From NCBI RefSeq assembly GCF_022385335.1, contig NZ_CP092431.1:5890001-5954000 (forward strand): a stretch of DNA of 64,000 nt, read 5' to 3'. The notes below the pieces were generated by a model. It ran no database searches. It was not told the origin of the DNA and saw nothing but the letters and a program-made list of their open reading frames with translations. Positions within the stretch are counted from its first letter, which is position 1, and each line of letters begins with the position of its first letter. The position numbers and the translations under genes were made by a program. The stretch is from Streptomyces deccanensis. Its GTDB lineage: Bacteria > Actinomycetota > Actinomycetes > Streptomycetales > Streptomycetaceae. Shown here in pieces: positions 53,733 through 62,931 of this stretch.

Positions 53733-55406
53733 GTTCCTGTTCAGTGAGCAGGAGTGAGTCTTGGACCGCTACCTGGTCACTGCGGACATCCCGAACGGTT
53801 GTGGGTGTCCTGGTCGCCCGCGTACTCGCCGCGTCCGGCGGCACGGATCGTGTCCGTGGTCCGGGGATGCGGGGGCGGGGTCCCTCACGCCCGGGGGCAC
53901 GCCGGTCGGCCTGGACGATCCGATGCCCGTGCACATCGCTCTGGTGTGCACGGGGCGGTGTCGTCCGTCGCCGGATCGGGTGTCCCTGGGCGCGTCGTCC
54001 GATCGCGATGCCGGCCGCATCGTGCCGGGTGGTCTCACGGGTGGGGCCGGCCATCGGTTTTTGCCAGTGCTGGGCGCCCCACTTGCTGGTGTAGGCCGGG
54101 TCCACGGCGATGATCGTGAGACCTGTGGCGTCGGCCATGGAGGTCAGCCGGGCGCGGAGCCTGCCGGTCGGCATGCCGGAGATGAGCTGCCGGAATCGAC
54201 GCTTGTGCCCGTGCTTCTCTCTGGTCTTCTCGGCCTGGAAGTCGAGGTCTTCGAACGCGATGGCCTTGACGCCGGAGGACTTGGCCCAGTTCAGCAGCCG
54301 TGTGAGGGCGTGCCGTACCTGGGCGTCGCGGTGCTGGGCGGTGCCGGTCAGGTCGTAGAAGAACCGGCACGGTCGGCCGACCGGGTTGCCGTGCGTGTCC
54401 AGGCGCCATGCGGCCAGGTGATCGGCGTTGATGTCGACGCCGATCACGCCGTCGGCGAGCGCCGCCTCGATGGGGGGGTGGGGGTGGGCGGGACCTGCCA
54501 GGAAGCCGTCAGGTACCAGCGGCCCCGGCCCGTATCCAGGTGGATGCGGTAGGCGATCGCCCGGTCCGCTACGACGCGGTCCGTCCAGCCACTGCCCCGG
54601 TGTGCGAAGGCGACCTGGCCGGTGAGGACTTACCGTCCGTGCGGGGCGTTCGCCAGATGCGCGAGCGGCGCGGGCAGCTTGATGCTCACCTCACCCTCGG
54701 GGCTGACGCGGAGGGTCTCGTTGCCGTAGCGCTTGCCGGACTCCCCGTCCGCCTGGCAGAACCAGCGCTCCGCCTCCCACCGCTCGCGCCACGCGGATTC
54801 CGTCAGCCCAGCCGCCTCCAGGTGGTGGCGGGTGCGGGCCAGAGGCTTGCCTCCGCGCAGGACGTGCACGATCCCGGCCTCACGGTCGGCCCGCGCGGTG
54901 GCCAGTCGGTCCTGGAGCACCCGCAGGCGCCGCGCCTTCGCGTGCCACTCCCGCTTGGACCGGTACCCTCCCGGCGCCTTCTTCGTCCCCCTTCGGCCGA
55001 CCGGCAGCGCCAACCGGTCCTCGATGGTACGGATACCCGCTTCCAGGCTCTGAATGTGCGCCGACTGGCAGCGGCGGGCCAGCGCCCACTGGTCATGGGT
55101 GGCCTTGGTGATACTGCCCGCCCAGCGGGATGACGAGGCGGGTGTCAGCTCCCGCTTGCGCACCGCCCACGCCTTCCCGGAGTGCTCCATGCCGTCCCGG
55201 CAGCGCGCCTTGAGATCCCGCGAAGCCAGCGACCCCAGATGCGCCCCCACCAGCCGCAGCACCTTCTCATCACCCGGCGTCAGCTGCTTGAGGCGGGTCC
55301 GGACGGCCACACCGGTCGGACCGGACGCGACGAACGGCTCCGCGATGCTCCTCAGCTCACCCACCCCGTCACCCCCTCCGAACCCGCCCGAAGATTCTGT
55401 CGCCAT
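53728..55406 (-). pseudogene. TnpB-like (IS200/IS605 OrfB-type) nuclease gene, broken
   Basis: From ATG at 55406 (MATESSGGFGGGDGVGELRS) the protein runs to an in-frame TAA at 54630, where TAC (Tyr in GRYVLTGQ) is expected. The same frame continues to a C7 run near 54470, where one extra C shifts it; with C6 it would read PIEAALADGVIGVD. The RuvC-like core follows: D in VIGVDINADHLA, E in AIAFEDLDFQ, D in IIAVDPAYTSKWGAQHW. It has no CxxC zinc knuckle, as in the Streptomyces TnpB-like group. Two independent lesions argue for a dead gene. No TnpA or terminal hairpins were found. Confidence 0.8.
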
Positions 55407-55588
55407 GGGAAACGAGCACCACCCGCAAAGGTCACGCATTCGATGATCAAACGTCAGTTCCCCACTGAAGCCGACCCGCCAACGAGGCAGGCCACACGAC
55501 GAAGGCCAGCAGCACTCACCCCCGCTCACTCAAGGGTTCCTGAACGCACTCCACCAAGCAGTTCCAGCCCCATGACACGATCGAACAC

Positions 55589-56767
55589 GTGAGTACGACC
55601 AGCACGGTGGACCGCGCCTTCGAGGCGGCGCTCTACGCCGACACCGATGCCGCCCTCGACACGGGCGCCTCCCTGCTCGCCGCCGACCCGGCGGCCGACG
55701 CCGAACTCGCCCGGCGCGGACGGGAGTTCGTCGCCGGGGCCTGGCGGCGGGGCTGGCAGCCCGCCGACGTCGTCCGGTTCACGCGGCGCGAACTGGAGGA
55801 CGAGCACGTACGGCTCCTCGCGCGGCTCGTCGTCGAGGAGCACGAGGAGGCACGCGCGGGCGCCCGCCCCCAGCCGCCCGGCCCCCGCTGGTCCGCCCAG
55901 CTCGACGAGATCAGGGACCTCGCCGCGCACCCCACCCGCGCGGACCGCTTCTCGCACGCCACCGCGGCCCTGGAGCTGTACCGCCTCCTCCTGCGCCTGC
56001 CCACCCTCGAACCCCTGGACCGCCCGCGGGAGGCCGGCGCCGCGAAGAACTCGCCGCACCCCGAGTCCCGCATGCTCAGCCGCATCCGCGCGCTCCTCGC
56101 CAAGGCGGAGGCGACCGGATTCCCGGAGGAGGCGGAGGCACTGAGCGCGAAGGCGCAGGAGCTGATGGCGCGGCACAGCATCGACGAGGCGCTGCTCGCG
56201 GCCCGCGCGCACAGCGGAGACGCGCCCGGCGCGTGCCGGATCGGCGTCGACCCGCCGTACGAGACGGCCAAGGCGATCCTCCTCGACGCGGTCGCCCGCG
56301 CCAACCGCTGCGAGGCCGTCTGGAACGAGGCCCTCGGCTTCTCCACGGTGGTCGGGTTCGAGGCGGACCTGGAGGTGGTCGAGCTGCTCCACACCTCGCT
56401 CCTGGTGCAGGCCACCACCGCCATGACCAAGGCGGAGGCGGCCCAGCGCAAGGGCGGCCGCAAGCGGACCAAGACCTTCCGGCAGTCCTTCCTGGCCGCC
56501 TACGCCCACCGCATAGGCGACCGGCTGGCGGCGGTCGCCGAGGCGGAGGCCGCGAGCGCCGGCGCGCGTGGCGCGGGCGCCCCGGAACAGGACCTGCTGC
56601 CCGTCCTCGCCGCCCGAGACGTCGCCGTCCACGACGAGTTCAGCCGGATGTTCCCGGACACGGTCACCACCCGCGTCCGAGGCGTCAGCGACCTAGCCGG
56701 CTGGCAACAGGGAGCGGAAGCAGCCGACCGAGCCCAGGTCAGGGCCCGCCCCCGACTGCCGTCATGA
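55589..56767 (+). CDS. DUF2786-domain protein
   Basis: The protein has 392 aa from GTG at 55589. A helical N-terminus (about 1-145) precedes the DUF2786 motif SRMLSRIRALLAKAEATGFP, then EEAEALSAKAQELMARHSID. A long helical C-terminal half contains RKRTKTFRQSFLAAYAHRIG. The DUF2786 motif also occurs in phage and DNA-associated proteins. The function is unknown. The gene appears monocistronic. Confidence 0.85.
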   Translation: MSTTSTVDRAFEAALYADTDAALDTGASLLAADPAADAELARRGREFVAGAWRRGWQPADVVRFTRRELEDEHVRLLARLVVEEHEEARAGARPQPPGPRWSAQLDEIRDLAAHPTRADRFSHATAALELYRLLLRLPTLEPLDRPREAGAAKNSPHPESRMLSRIRALLAKAEATGFPEEAEALSAKAQELMARHSIDEALLAARAHSGDAPGACRIGVDPPYETAKAILLDAVARANRCEAVWNEALGFSTVVGFEADLEVVELLHTSLLVQATTAMTKAEAAQRKGGRKRTKTFRQSFLAAYAHRIGDRLAAVAEAEAASAGARGAGAPEQDLLPVLAARDVAVHDEFSRMFPDTVTTRVRGVSDLAGWQQGAEAADRAQVRARPRLPS

Positions 56768-57150
56768 ACGAAAACCGACCTGAACCCGGGGCCGCCCCCC
56801 TGACACGTCACAGATCCGAACCCCTGACACGTCGCCGCCCCGGGCCCATGGAATCCACCCGCCCTGGCCCCTGCCCCTGACCGGCAACAACCCGCCCCCC
56901 GGCCCTTGCCGGGGACGCCCCAGCGCCTGCCGCTGCCCTGGTTCTCGGCCCGACCCCGGCGCCTGACCGTGCGCCGGCCCTCGACCTGGCCCCGGCGCCT
57001 GACCGTGCCCCGGCCCCGGCCCTTGACCGGGACCCACCCCTGACCGCGCCCGGCCCCCGACCGCGAGCCCAACCACGGCCCCCGACCGCGAGCCCAACCA
57101 CGGCCCCGACCACGACCCACCCCCCAGCCGGCGCCCCCGCCCCCAGTGAC
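56768..57150. repeat. Non-coding C-rich degenerate repeats
   Basis: This gap holds no supportable gene. It is built of CCCTGACC/GGCGCCTGACCGTGC-like units, and a 24-bp direct repeat (from CCGCGAGCCCAACCACGGCC at 57061) occurs twice in tandem. Confidence 0.6.
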
Positions 57151-57720
57151 TCAGTCGCCCACCGGCAGGAACGGCCCCACCGTCGCCTCCAACGTGCTCT
57201 CGGACTTCACCGCGACCACGGGGTCCGGCCACTTGAAGCTGCTGACCTTGCTGTCTCCGGGCAGGGTCAGCTTCAGCTGATCCACGGCGGCGCTCTTCTC
57301 CGAGTCACCGTCGACCCCACGCACATACGAGACGGAGAAGCTCATCGACTGACCGCCCTGCAGCGTCACCTCGGTCTCCTCGGACGCGCCCTCCTGCGGC
57401 TGGAGCGCCCACGACTTGTCGCCGGCCAGCAGATCGACCCCGGCGAGACCCTTCAGCGTGCAGGCGGCGTCGCCCTTGTTGGTCACGGTGATCGGGACGG
57501 CCCCCTCGTCCCCGGCGGCCGGTGCCGCACTGCTGGGACCGACCTCGAAGCCGACCCGCGCGGCCGTGCACGCACCCTCCTGCGCGCTCTCGGTGGCGGC
57601 GGCCCCGGTCTTGCCGTCGTCCCCGCCGTCGCCTCCATCACCTCCGTCACTCCCGCTACAGGCGGTCAGCGTGAGGGCCGCGAGAAGGGCGGCGGCGATG
57701 GCGGTCGGAGCGGTGCGCAT
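57151..57720 (-). CDS. DUF4232 lipoprotein
   Basis: The protein has 189 aa. The signal peptide ends in the lipobox LTLTAC (Cys at about 21). A Gly/Asp-rich linker and then a single beta-sandwich domain follow (VGFEVGPSSAAPAAGDEGAV, ITVTNKGDAACTLKGLAGV, MSFSVSYVRG), characteristic of DUF4232. It is anchored on the outer face of the membrane. The role is unknown. It is in line with a second lipoprotein gene 190 bp upstream. Confidence 0.9.
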   Translation of the reverse strand: MRTAPTAIAAALLAALTLTACSGSDGGDGGDGGDDGKTGAAATESAQEGACTAARVGFEVGPSSAAPAAGDEGAVPITVTNKGDAACTLKGLAGVDLLAGDKSWALQPQEGASEETEVTLQGGQSMSFSVSYVRGVDGDSEKSAAVDQLKLTLPGDSKVSSFKWPDPVVAVKSESTLEATVGPFLPVGD

Positions 57721-57909
57721 GGGGGTTCCCGGTGGAGTTCGTGGCTGTCACAGCACAGCCGGTGGCGGTGTGAACGTGCGAACGGGCCACGGAACCCGGA
57801 GGTTCCGCGGCCCGTCCGACCATGATCTACGACCCGGGCGCCGCGCGAGGCACAAATCCACCGGCCCACGGCCGGAAGGCGCCCCGCGCGCCTCTGCCCG
57901 AAGACAGGC

Positions 57910-58497
57910 CTACGACCCCGGGCTCGCCGTGGGCAGATCCGTCGGCAGCCCGGACGGCATGGACCCGTCCGCCTTCCGGAACGTCTCCTCGCCGACGCCG
58001 CCCTCCCAGGTGATCGTGAGGGACTTGGCGCTGACCTTGTCCACCATGCCCTCGGTGCGGTCGTCGCTGCCGTCCTGGCACGTGAGGCTGATCATCTGCA
58101 TGTCGTCCGCGTCGGAGACCTTGCCGCTGCACACCGACGTGCCCACGAAGAGCGCGGCCTCGCCGCCGTTGACGAACAGGGCGACCGGCTTGCCGCCGGT
58201 CGTGGCCAGCCAGTTGCCCTGGAGCTCGGTCTTGGCGCCGGAGGAGTCCCCGGAGCCGCCGCCGCTGTCCGACCCCTTCGTCGCCGAGGGGGCGGCCGAC
58301 GACTCCTTGCCCGCGGAGTCCCCGTCACCTCCGCCGCTGCACGCCGTCAGCACGAGCGCGGCCGCGAGCCCGGCCACCCCGGCCACGACCCGCAGCCGCC
58401 GCCGGGCGAAGAAAGCCCCGGAAGCCTCACCCTCAGGCCCCGCCCCCATCGCCCCCATCGCCGCCATCGCCGTGCTCGCCCTAGTCGCCGTAGTCAC
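57910..58497 (-). CDS. Lipoprotein of unknown function
   Basis: GTG at 58497 follows GGGAGAAC; 195 aa. The long n-region (about 30 residues, with FFARRRLRVVAG) precedes a hydrophobic core and the lipobox LVLTAC. A Ser/Gly linker and a small domain (about 90-190) with LQGNWLATTGGKPVALFVNG, then VCSGKV and SLTCQDGSD, follow; the Cys pair may form a disulphide. It is probably surface-exposed. The family is not recognised. Confidence 0.8.
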   Translation of the reverse strand: MTTATRASTAMAAMGAMGAGPEGEASGAFFARRRLRVVAGVAGLAAALVLTACSGGGDGDSAGKESSAAPSATKGSDSGGGSGDSSGAKTELQGNWLATTGGKPVALFVNGGEAALFVGTSVCSGKVSDADDMQMISLTCQDGSDDRTEGMVDKVSAKSLTITWEGGVGEETFRKADGSMPSGLPTDLPTASPGS

Positions 58498-58660
58498 TGG
58501 AGTTCTCCCGAGAGTGTGGCCGGATCCGGTCGCCGCGGCGACAGCGGCAAGCTACCAGCCGCCGCCCGGCGGCATCCGGCCGGGAACGGGGAGAACCCGT
58601 CGCCCACCGACACTGAGAACCCGTCGCCCACCGACTGCTGAGAACCCCGTCCCCCACCCA

Positions 58661-58966
58661 CTACCAGGACGACTTGCGCACCCCCGGCAGATACCCCGCG
58701 TGCGCCTGCTCCCGCAAACTCACCCGGGACAGCCCGAACGTCCGGAAGTACCCCCGGGGCCGCCCGTCCACCTGGTCCCGGTTGCGGACGCGCGTGGCGC
58801 TGGCGTCGCGCGGCTGGGCGCGCAACTCCCGCTCGGCGGCGGCCCGCTCGGCCTCCGTCGACGACGGCCGCCGGACGATCTCCTTCAGCTCGGCCCGCCG
58901 CGCGGCGTACCGCGCGACGATCTCCCGCCGCTTCTCGTTCTTCGCGATCTTGCTCTTCTTCGCCAT
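58661..58966 (-). CDS. rpsN: 30S ribosomal protein S14, zinc-free paralogue
   Basis: The protein has 101 aa from ATG at 58966, which shares its A with the rpmB stop. It begins [20 protein letters not shown] and ends [20 protein letters not shown] plus GVRKSSW, the long S14 form. It lacks the CxxC-CxxC zinc site of the short form, so it is a paralogue that can replace zinc-binding S14 when zinc is scarce. Confidence 0.97.
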   Translation of the reverse strand: MAKKSKIAKNEKRREIVARYAARRAELKEIVRRPSSTEAERAAAERELRAQPRDASATRVRNRDQVDGRPRGYFRTFGLSRVSLREQAHAGYLPGVRKSSW

Positions 58967-59202
58967 CAGACCCGCACCCCCCGGGCACGGATCCGGGCGA
59001 CCGCGGCCTCGACGCCGATGACGTCCACGGTCTTGATCCCCTTCGCGCTCAGCCGGAGCCGCACATGGCGGTTCTCGCTGGGCAGCCAGTACCGCTTGGA
59101 CTGGATGTTGGGGTCGAAACGGCGGGACGTACGCCGGTGGGAGTGCGAGATGCGGTTGCCGAAGCCGGGCTGGGCGCCGGTCAGCATGCAGTGGGCGGAC
59201 AA
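58966..59202 (-). CDS. rpmB: 50S ribosomal protein L28, zinc-starvation paralogue
   Basis: The protein has 78 aa: [20 protein letters not shown], then [19 protein letters not shown]. The usual zinc-binding Cys set of the C+ form is absent. It is the first gene of the leftward arm of the zinc cluster, 62 bp from the divergent rpmG with a Zur-type box between. Confidence 0.96.
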   Translation of the reverse strand: MSAHCMLTGAQPGFGNRISHSHRRTSRRFDPNIQSKRYWLPSENRHVRLRLSAKGIKTVDVIGVEAAVARIRARGVRV

Positions 59203-59235
59203 GGTGATGCACCTCTCTCGATCAGGTGGTGTAAA

Positions 59236-59250
59236 TGGAATTCATTTTCA
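59236..59250. promoter_or_regulatory. Zur box between the divergent ribosomal protein genes
   Basis: Read on the minus strand, TGAAAATGAATTCCA matches the Streptomyces Zur consensus TGAAAATGATTTTCA at 13 of 15 positions. It sits between rpmB and rpmG, so one site can repress both arms when zinc is plentiful. Confidence 0.8.
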
Positions 59251-59263
59251 GTAAGGTAGCACC

Positions 59264-59428
59264 ATGGCACGCAACGAACTCCGCCCGGTCATCAAACTCC
59301 GGTCCACGGCCGGCACCGGCTACACCTACGTCACCCGCAAGAACCGCCGGAACGACCCGGACCGGCTGACGCTGCGCAAGTTCGACCCGATGGCGGGCCG
59401 TCACGTCGACTTCCGAGAGGAGCGCTGA
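59264..59428 (+). CDS. rpmG: 50S ribosomal protein L33, zinc-free paralogue
   Basis: The protein has 54 aa: [20 protein letters not shown], then [20 protein letters not shown]. The CxxC pairs of zinc-binding L33 are replaced. It follows GGTAG at a short distance and is first of the rightward arm, 7 nt before L31. Confidence 0.96.
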   Translation: MARNELRPVIKLRSTAGTGYTYVTRKNRRNDPDRLTLRKFDPMAGRHVDFREER

Positions 59429-59435
59429 GGCGCCG

Positions 59436-59720
59436 ATGAAGAAGGACATCCACCCGTCGTACGGGCCGGTCGTCTTCCGGGACCGTGCCGCGAACCACAC
59501 CTTCCTCACCCGCTCGACGATGACGAGTGAGAAGACGATCGAGTGGGAGGACGGCAACACCTACCCGGTGGTCGACGTCGAGATCTCGAACGTCAGCCAC
59601 CCCTTCTACACCGGCACCGCCCGTGTCCTGGACACGGCCGGCCGCGTGGAGAAGTTCGAGAAGCGGTACGGCGCCAAGAACTCCGGCGCGGCCGCGGCGA
59701 CCGGGAAGAAGCGGGGCTGA
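59436..59720 (+). CDS. rpmE2: 50S ribosomal protein L31 type B
   Basis: The protein has 94 aa: [20 protein letters not shown], then [21 protein letters not shown]. It is the Cys-free type B form, which displaces zinc-binding L31 and frees zinc. It lies 5 nt before the GTPase gene. Confidence 0.97.
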   Translation: MKKDIHPSYGPVVFRDRAANHTFLTRSTMTSEKTIEWEDGNTYPVVDVEISNVSHPFYTGTARVLDTAGRVEKFEKRYGAKNSGAAAATGKKRG

Positions 59721-59725
59721 CCGAC

Positions 59726-60976
59726 GTGACCCAGCTGTCTGTCGCGATCGTCGGCGGGCTGCACGCCGACGCCCGGCGGGCCGCCGTCGAGGCGTTGCTC
59801 GCCGGGGTCCCGGGCAGCGTCGCGCTGCACCACGACCTCTCCACCGCCACCGACGGTCCGGACGCCAGGGTCGTCCGGACCGTCCGGGACGCGGCGGGCC
59901 TCATCTCCACCGGTGAGACCCCGCTCGTCAACGACTGCGCCTGCTGCGCCCTGCGCGAGGACCTCGTCCCCGAGCTGGAGCGCTTCGCCGACGCGGGCCT
60001 CACCCGCCTCGCCGTGGTCGAACTCTGGGACTCGGTCGAGCCGAAGGCCATGGCCGAGGTGGTCGCGGCCAGCGGCCTCCGTCTCACCTCCGTGATCACG
60101 GCCGTCGACCCCGCCCTCCTCCTGCCCTACCTCGGCAACGGCGACGACCTCGCCGACCGGGGCCTCGCCGCCGCCACCACCGACCAACGCACGGTCGCCG
60201 ACACCTTCGCCCGCCAACTGGAGTACGCCCCGGTCCTGGCCGTACTCGACTCGGCGGACGCGGACGACGAGGACAGGGCCCTCCTGGCCCAACTGCACCC
60301 GACGGCTCAGCAGGTGCCCATAGCCGACCGGCAACGCGCCCCCGAGGTGGCCGCAGGCCCCGAAAGGGGCGCGGGGAACTGCGCGACCAGCCACGACGCA
60401 CCGGCACCCGGCAGCCCCCAGCGCCACCCACGGCGCTCCCCGGCCCTGCTCGCCGCCGCGTTCGCCGGCTTCGACGTCGACGCCGCCGCGGCCGCCCAGC
60501 ACCCCGCCAGCGCCCTCCTCCCCACCGACGCCGACGAACACGGCGTCACCACCCTCGTCTGGCACCGCCACCGCCCCTTCCACCCGGAGCGGCTCTACGA
60601 GGCGCTGGAGGACCTCTGCTGTGCGGCGGCCCGCAGCCGCGGCCGCTTCTGGCTGGCCGAGCGCCCCGACACCCTGCTCCACTGGGACGCGGCCGGCGGC
60701 GCCCTCTGCGTCGAGTCGGTCGGCCCCTGGCTCGCCTCGCTCCCGGACGCCGCCTGGGACATGGTGCCCCCGGTCCGCCGCGCCGCGGCCGCCCTCGACT
60801 GGCACCCGGAACACGGCGACCGCTGCCAGCACCTCGTCTTCACCTCCCCGGGCCTGGACCGTGACGGACTCGAACGGCTCCTTGAGTCCTGCCTGCTCAC
60901 CGACGCCGAGTACGCCGCGGGCCGCGACGCCTGGGAACGGCTGCCGCGTCCCTTCGACACCTTCCTGGAGGTCTGA
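59726..60976 (+). CDS. CobW/YjiA-family GTPase, probable zinc metallochaperone
   Basis: The protein has 416 aa from GTG at 59726. The metal motif is CACC (NDCACCALREDL), followed by VVELWDSVEPKAMAEV and the C-terminal CobW_C domain (RPFHPERLYEALEDL). The expected GxxGxGK P-loop is not intact: the N-terminus reads VAIVGGLHADARRAAVEALL, so nucleotide binding may be altered. Residues 213-228 come from a dispersed-repeat copy. Its place in the zinc-starvation operon points to zinc delivery. Confidence 0.88.
   Translation: MTQLSVAIVGGLHADARRAAVEALLAGVPGSVALHHDLSTATDGPDARVVRTVRDAAGLISTGETPLVNDCACCALREDLVPELERFADAGLTRLAVVELWDSVEPKAMAEVVAASGLRLTSVITAVDPALLLPYLGNGDDLADRGLAAATTDQRTVADTFARQLEYAPVLAVLDSADADDEDRALLAQLHPTAQQVPIADRQRAPEVAAGPERGAGNCATSHDAPAPGSPQRHPRRSPALLAAAFAGFDVDAAAAAQHPASALLPTDADEHGVTTLVWHRHRPFHPERLYEALEDLCCAAARSRGRFWLAERPDTLLHWDAAGGALCVESVGPWLASLPDAAWDMVPPVRRAAAALDWHPEHGDRCQHLVFTSPGLDRDGLERLLESCLLTDAEYAAGRDAWERLPRPFDTFLEV
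60357..60405 (+). repeat. Dispersed repeat, copy inside the CobW-type gene
   Basis: CCCCGAAAGGGGCGCGGGGA, then ACTGCGCGACCAGCCACGAC. It is translated in frame as PERGAGNCATSHDAP, between the G domain and CobW_C. Confidence 0.8.
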
Positions 60977-60982
60977 ACCGCC

Positions 60983-61216
60983 ATGCCCCGCAAGCCGGAG
61001 CGCAAGCCCGTCAAGTCCCGCCCCAACCCGCTGGACCAGGCGAAGATCACGTACATCGACTACAAGGACACGGACCTCCTGCGCCGCTTCATCTCCGACC
61101 GGGGCAAGATCCGCAGCCGCCGCGTGACCCGGGTCACCGCACAGCAGCAGCGCCAGCTGGCGCGGGCCATCAAGAACGCCCGCGAGATGGCCCTCCTGCC
61201 GTACGTCACCCGCTGA
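60983..61216 (+). CDS. rpsR2: 30S ribosomal protein S18, zinc-starvation paralogue
   Basis: The protein has 77 aa: [40 protein letters not shown], then [20 protein letters not shown]. It lacks N-terminal cysteines. It is the last gene of the rightward zinc arm, 6 nt after the GTPase stop. Confidence 0.96.
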   Translation: MPRKPERKPVKSRPNPLDQAKITYIDYKDTDLLRRFISDRGKIRSRRVTRVTAQQQRQLARAIKNAREMALLPYVTR

Positions 61217-61239
61217 AACGCACCCGAAGCGCATCACCC

Positions 61240-61308
61240 GAAGCGAACCGTCAGAAGCGAACCGTCAGAAGCGAACCGCCTGATGCGAACCGCCTGACGC
61301 GAACCACC
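61240..61308 (+). repeat. 14-bp tandem repeat, five copies
   Basis: GAAGCGAACCGTCA repeats five times, with the last three copies drifting to GA(A/T/C)GCGAACC. It lies between rpsR2 and its terminator and may be a variable-number locus. Confidence 0.8.
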
Positions 61309-61316
61309 CCCCACCC

Positions 61317-61358
61317 GGCCCCGGGGAGGCTCCACGACCTCCCCGGGGCCGTCCTTTT
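61317..61358 (+). terminator. Rho-independent terminator of the zinc operon
   Basis: A perfect 13-bp stem (GGCCCCGGGGAGG and its complement, ending at 61350) is followed by GTCCTTTTT. Confidence 0.9.
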
Positions 61359-61682
61359 TCCGCCATTCCGCGGAAGTCGCTCGCTCCGCCCTGAACCGCC
61401 CGGATCCCCACCCCGTACGGAGAGATGTGGGCCCCGGATGGAACAGGTCCGCCCTGTCTTACGTCTCTCTGGTGCCGTAACCGTGGAGATACCCCCCGTG
61501 CACGTGCATCCGCTCATGCATCAGCACGTGAACAAAGCTATGATCCGGGGCAGTTGACCACAGCATCACTGGCAACGCAGACACCACCGGCAACACGGAC
61601 ACGACCGGCACCATCTGCAACACGGCCACACCAGAGCCAACGCGCGTTCAGCGCACTACTGCACCACCCCGGGGAGCGACCT
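61359..61682 (+). promoter_or_regulatory. Upstream region of the DUF397 gene, with a possible -10 element
   Basis: No gene is supported here. TATGAT at 61539-61544 is a good -10 match, though no clear -35 was seen 17 bp before it. An ACACCGGCAACACGG-type repeat follows (61575-61630). Confidence 0.35.
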
Positions 61683-61949
61683 GTGGACCACGACGTGTAC
61701 GGCGTGGATGACGTGTACAACGGCATGGCCGCGACGGAGCTGACCGAGCTCCACGCGGTGGCCTGGCAGAAGAGCCGGCACAGCAACTCGCAGGGCAACT
61801 GCGTGGAGTTCGCCCGGCTGCCCGGCGGCGAGGTGGCGGTACGCAACTCGCGCTTCCCCGACGGCCCGGCGCTGGTCTACACGCGCGCCGAGATCGAGGC
61901 GATGCTCCTGGGCATCAAGGACGGGGAGTTCGACCACCTGGTCGGATGA
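61683..61949 (+). CDS. DUF397 protein of a WhiJ-like system
   Basis: GTG at 61683 follows GGGGAG; 88 aa. The core is AWQKSRHSNSQGNCVEFARL, then VAVRNSRFPDGPALVYTRAE and FDHLVG. DUF397 proteins partner Scr1/DUF5753 XRE regulators and influence development and antibiotic production in Streptomyces. The regulator is 1 kb away, with an anti-sigma-like ATPase between. Confidence 0.95.
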   Translation: MDHDVYGVDDVYNGMAATELTELHAVAWQKSRHSNSQGNCVEFARLPGGEVAVRNSRFPDGPALVYTRAEIEAMLLGIKDGEFDHLVG

Positions 61950-61999
61950 GGCCCGCCGTCGGCGGGCGACCGGCGGGAGGCCACGGTGTGACACGCGTA

Positions 62000-62029
62000 G
62001 AACCGCGGCGCCGAAAAGCGCCGCGGTTC
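62000..62029. terminator. Bidirectional stem-loop between convergent genes
   Basis: GAACCGCGGCGC and its complement form a 12-bp stem around CGAAAA. The right arm overlaps the stop codon of the leftward ATPase gene. Confidence 0.8.
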
Positions 62030-62546
62030 ACCTACGGGCGGACGGGTGGCCCGGCGCCGGCTCCACCTGGAACAGCGCCCACACCACCTTGCCGCTGAGC
62101 GCGCCGCCCAGCGGATGCCAGCCCCAGCTGTCCGCGAACGAGTCGACCAGGAACAGCCCTCGCCCCGACTCCGCCGCGAAGTCCTCGGAGTCGCCCGCGA
62201 CCGGGCTGTCGTGACTGGGGTCGCGCACCGCGCACACCAACCGCTCGGTCCAGCGCATCAAGTGCAGCCGCACGGGCGGGTCCTGGGCCGGGTCCGCCCC
62301 GTTGCCGACGGGCAGGCCGTGCCGCAGGGCGTTGGTGACGAGCTCCGAGACCACGAGGCAGACGTCGTCGAACCGTTCGTCCAACCGCCACTGGTCGAGG
62401 GTGCCCCGGGTGAACTGCCGTGCCTCGCGCACCGCTTCGTAGCGGGGCGGCAGCGCGCAGGACGCGGCGTCGGACACGGTCGCGGGATCAAGTGGCGGAA
62501 GTCCCTGCCGTAAGGGTTCGAGCATGGTCGATCCATTCGTCCCCAT
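62028..62546 (-). CDS. HATPase_c (RsbW/anti-sigma-like) protein of the WhiJ-like trio
   Basis: ATG at 62546 after GGGAGTG gives 172 aa; the longer open frame upstream is not protein-like. N-box VCLVVSELVTNALRHG, G1 VCAVRDPSHDSP and G2 GRGLFLVDSFADSWGW place it with the small serine-kinase-like ATPases that accompany XRE/DUF397 pairs. It probably binds or modifies a regulatory partner. Confidence 0.9.
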   Translation of the reverse strand: MGTNGSTMLEPLRQGLPPLDPATVSDAASCALPPRYEAVREARQFTRGTLDQWRLDERFDDVCLVVSELVTNALRHGLPVGNGADPAQDPPVRLHLMRWTERLVCAVRDPSHDSPVAGDSEDFAAESGRGLFLVDSFADSWGWHPLGGALSGKVVWALFQVEPAPGHPSARR

Positions 62547-62931
62547 GCGAGGCACTCCCGGGAGTTCGCGGTCGTTGCGATGCAGCGGTGGCGCGGGACC
62601 ATGGTTTCTGATGCGTACAGCAGATGCAAGGGCAGATGCACGTGCACGCGCCCGAATTGGACCTTCACATACCGCTTGCTGAACATTTCTTCTGTCGCCC
62701 AGATCGCTTCCGTCGGGCTCCGGCTGACGATTTCCTGGCGACTTTCTGGCGATCTCCTGTGTCCGTGGGGTGTTCTTCGCGACGCATCTCGGCCACACTC
62801 CCTTCTCTCCTCCCTCGTCTCATCCGTCTCAGAAGTTGAAGACTTTCCATTTCTGTAACCGGGCGAGTGCGGATCGGAGTGGATTAGTGGCAGACTGCGG
62901 CCCCTGAAGAAGTTGGGGAGGCTGGACGAAC
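62547..62931. other. Divergent promoter region of the ATPase and XRE genes
   Basis: This 385-bp gap has lower GC than its neighbours and no supportable gene. It contains T-rich tracts near 62685-62770 and presumably both promoters. No clear inverted repeat was found. Confidence 0.4.

Noticed and set aside
56768..57120. Minus-strand ORFs in the C-rich gap
   Set aside because: They only translate GGCCGGGG-type repeats into Gly/Arg runs and have no ribosome site.
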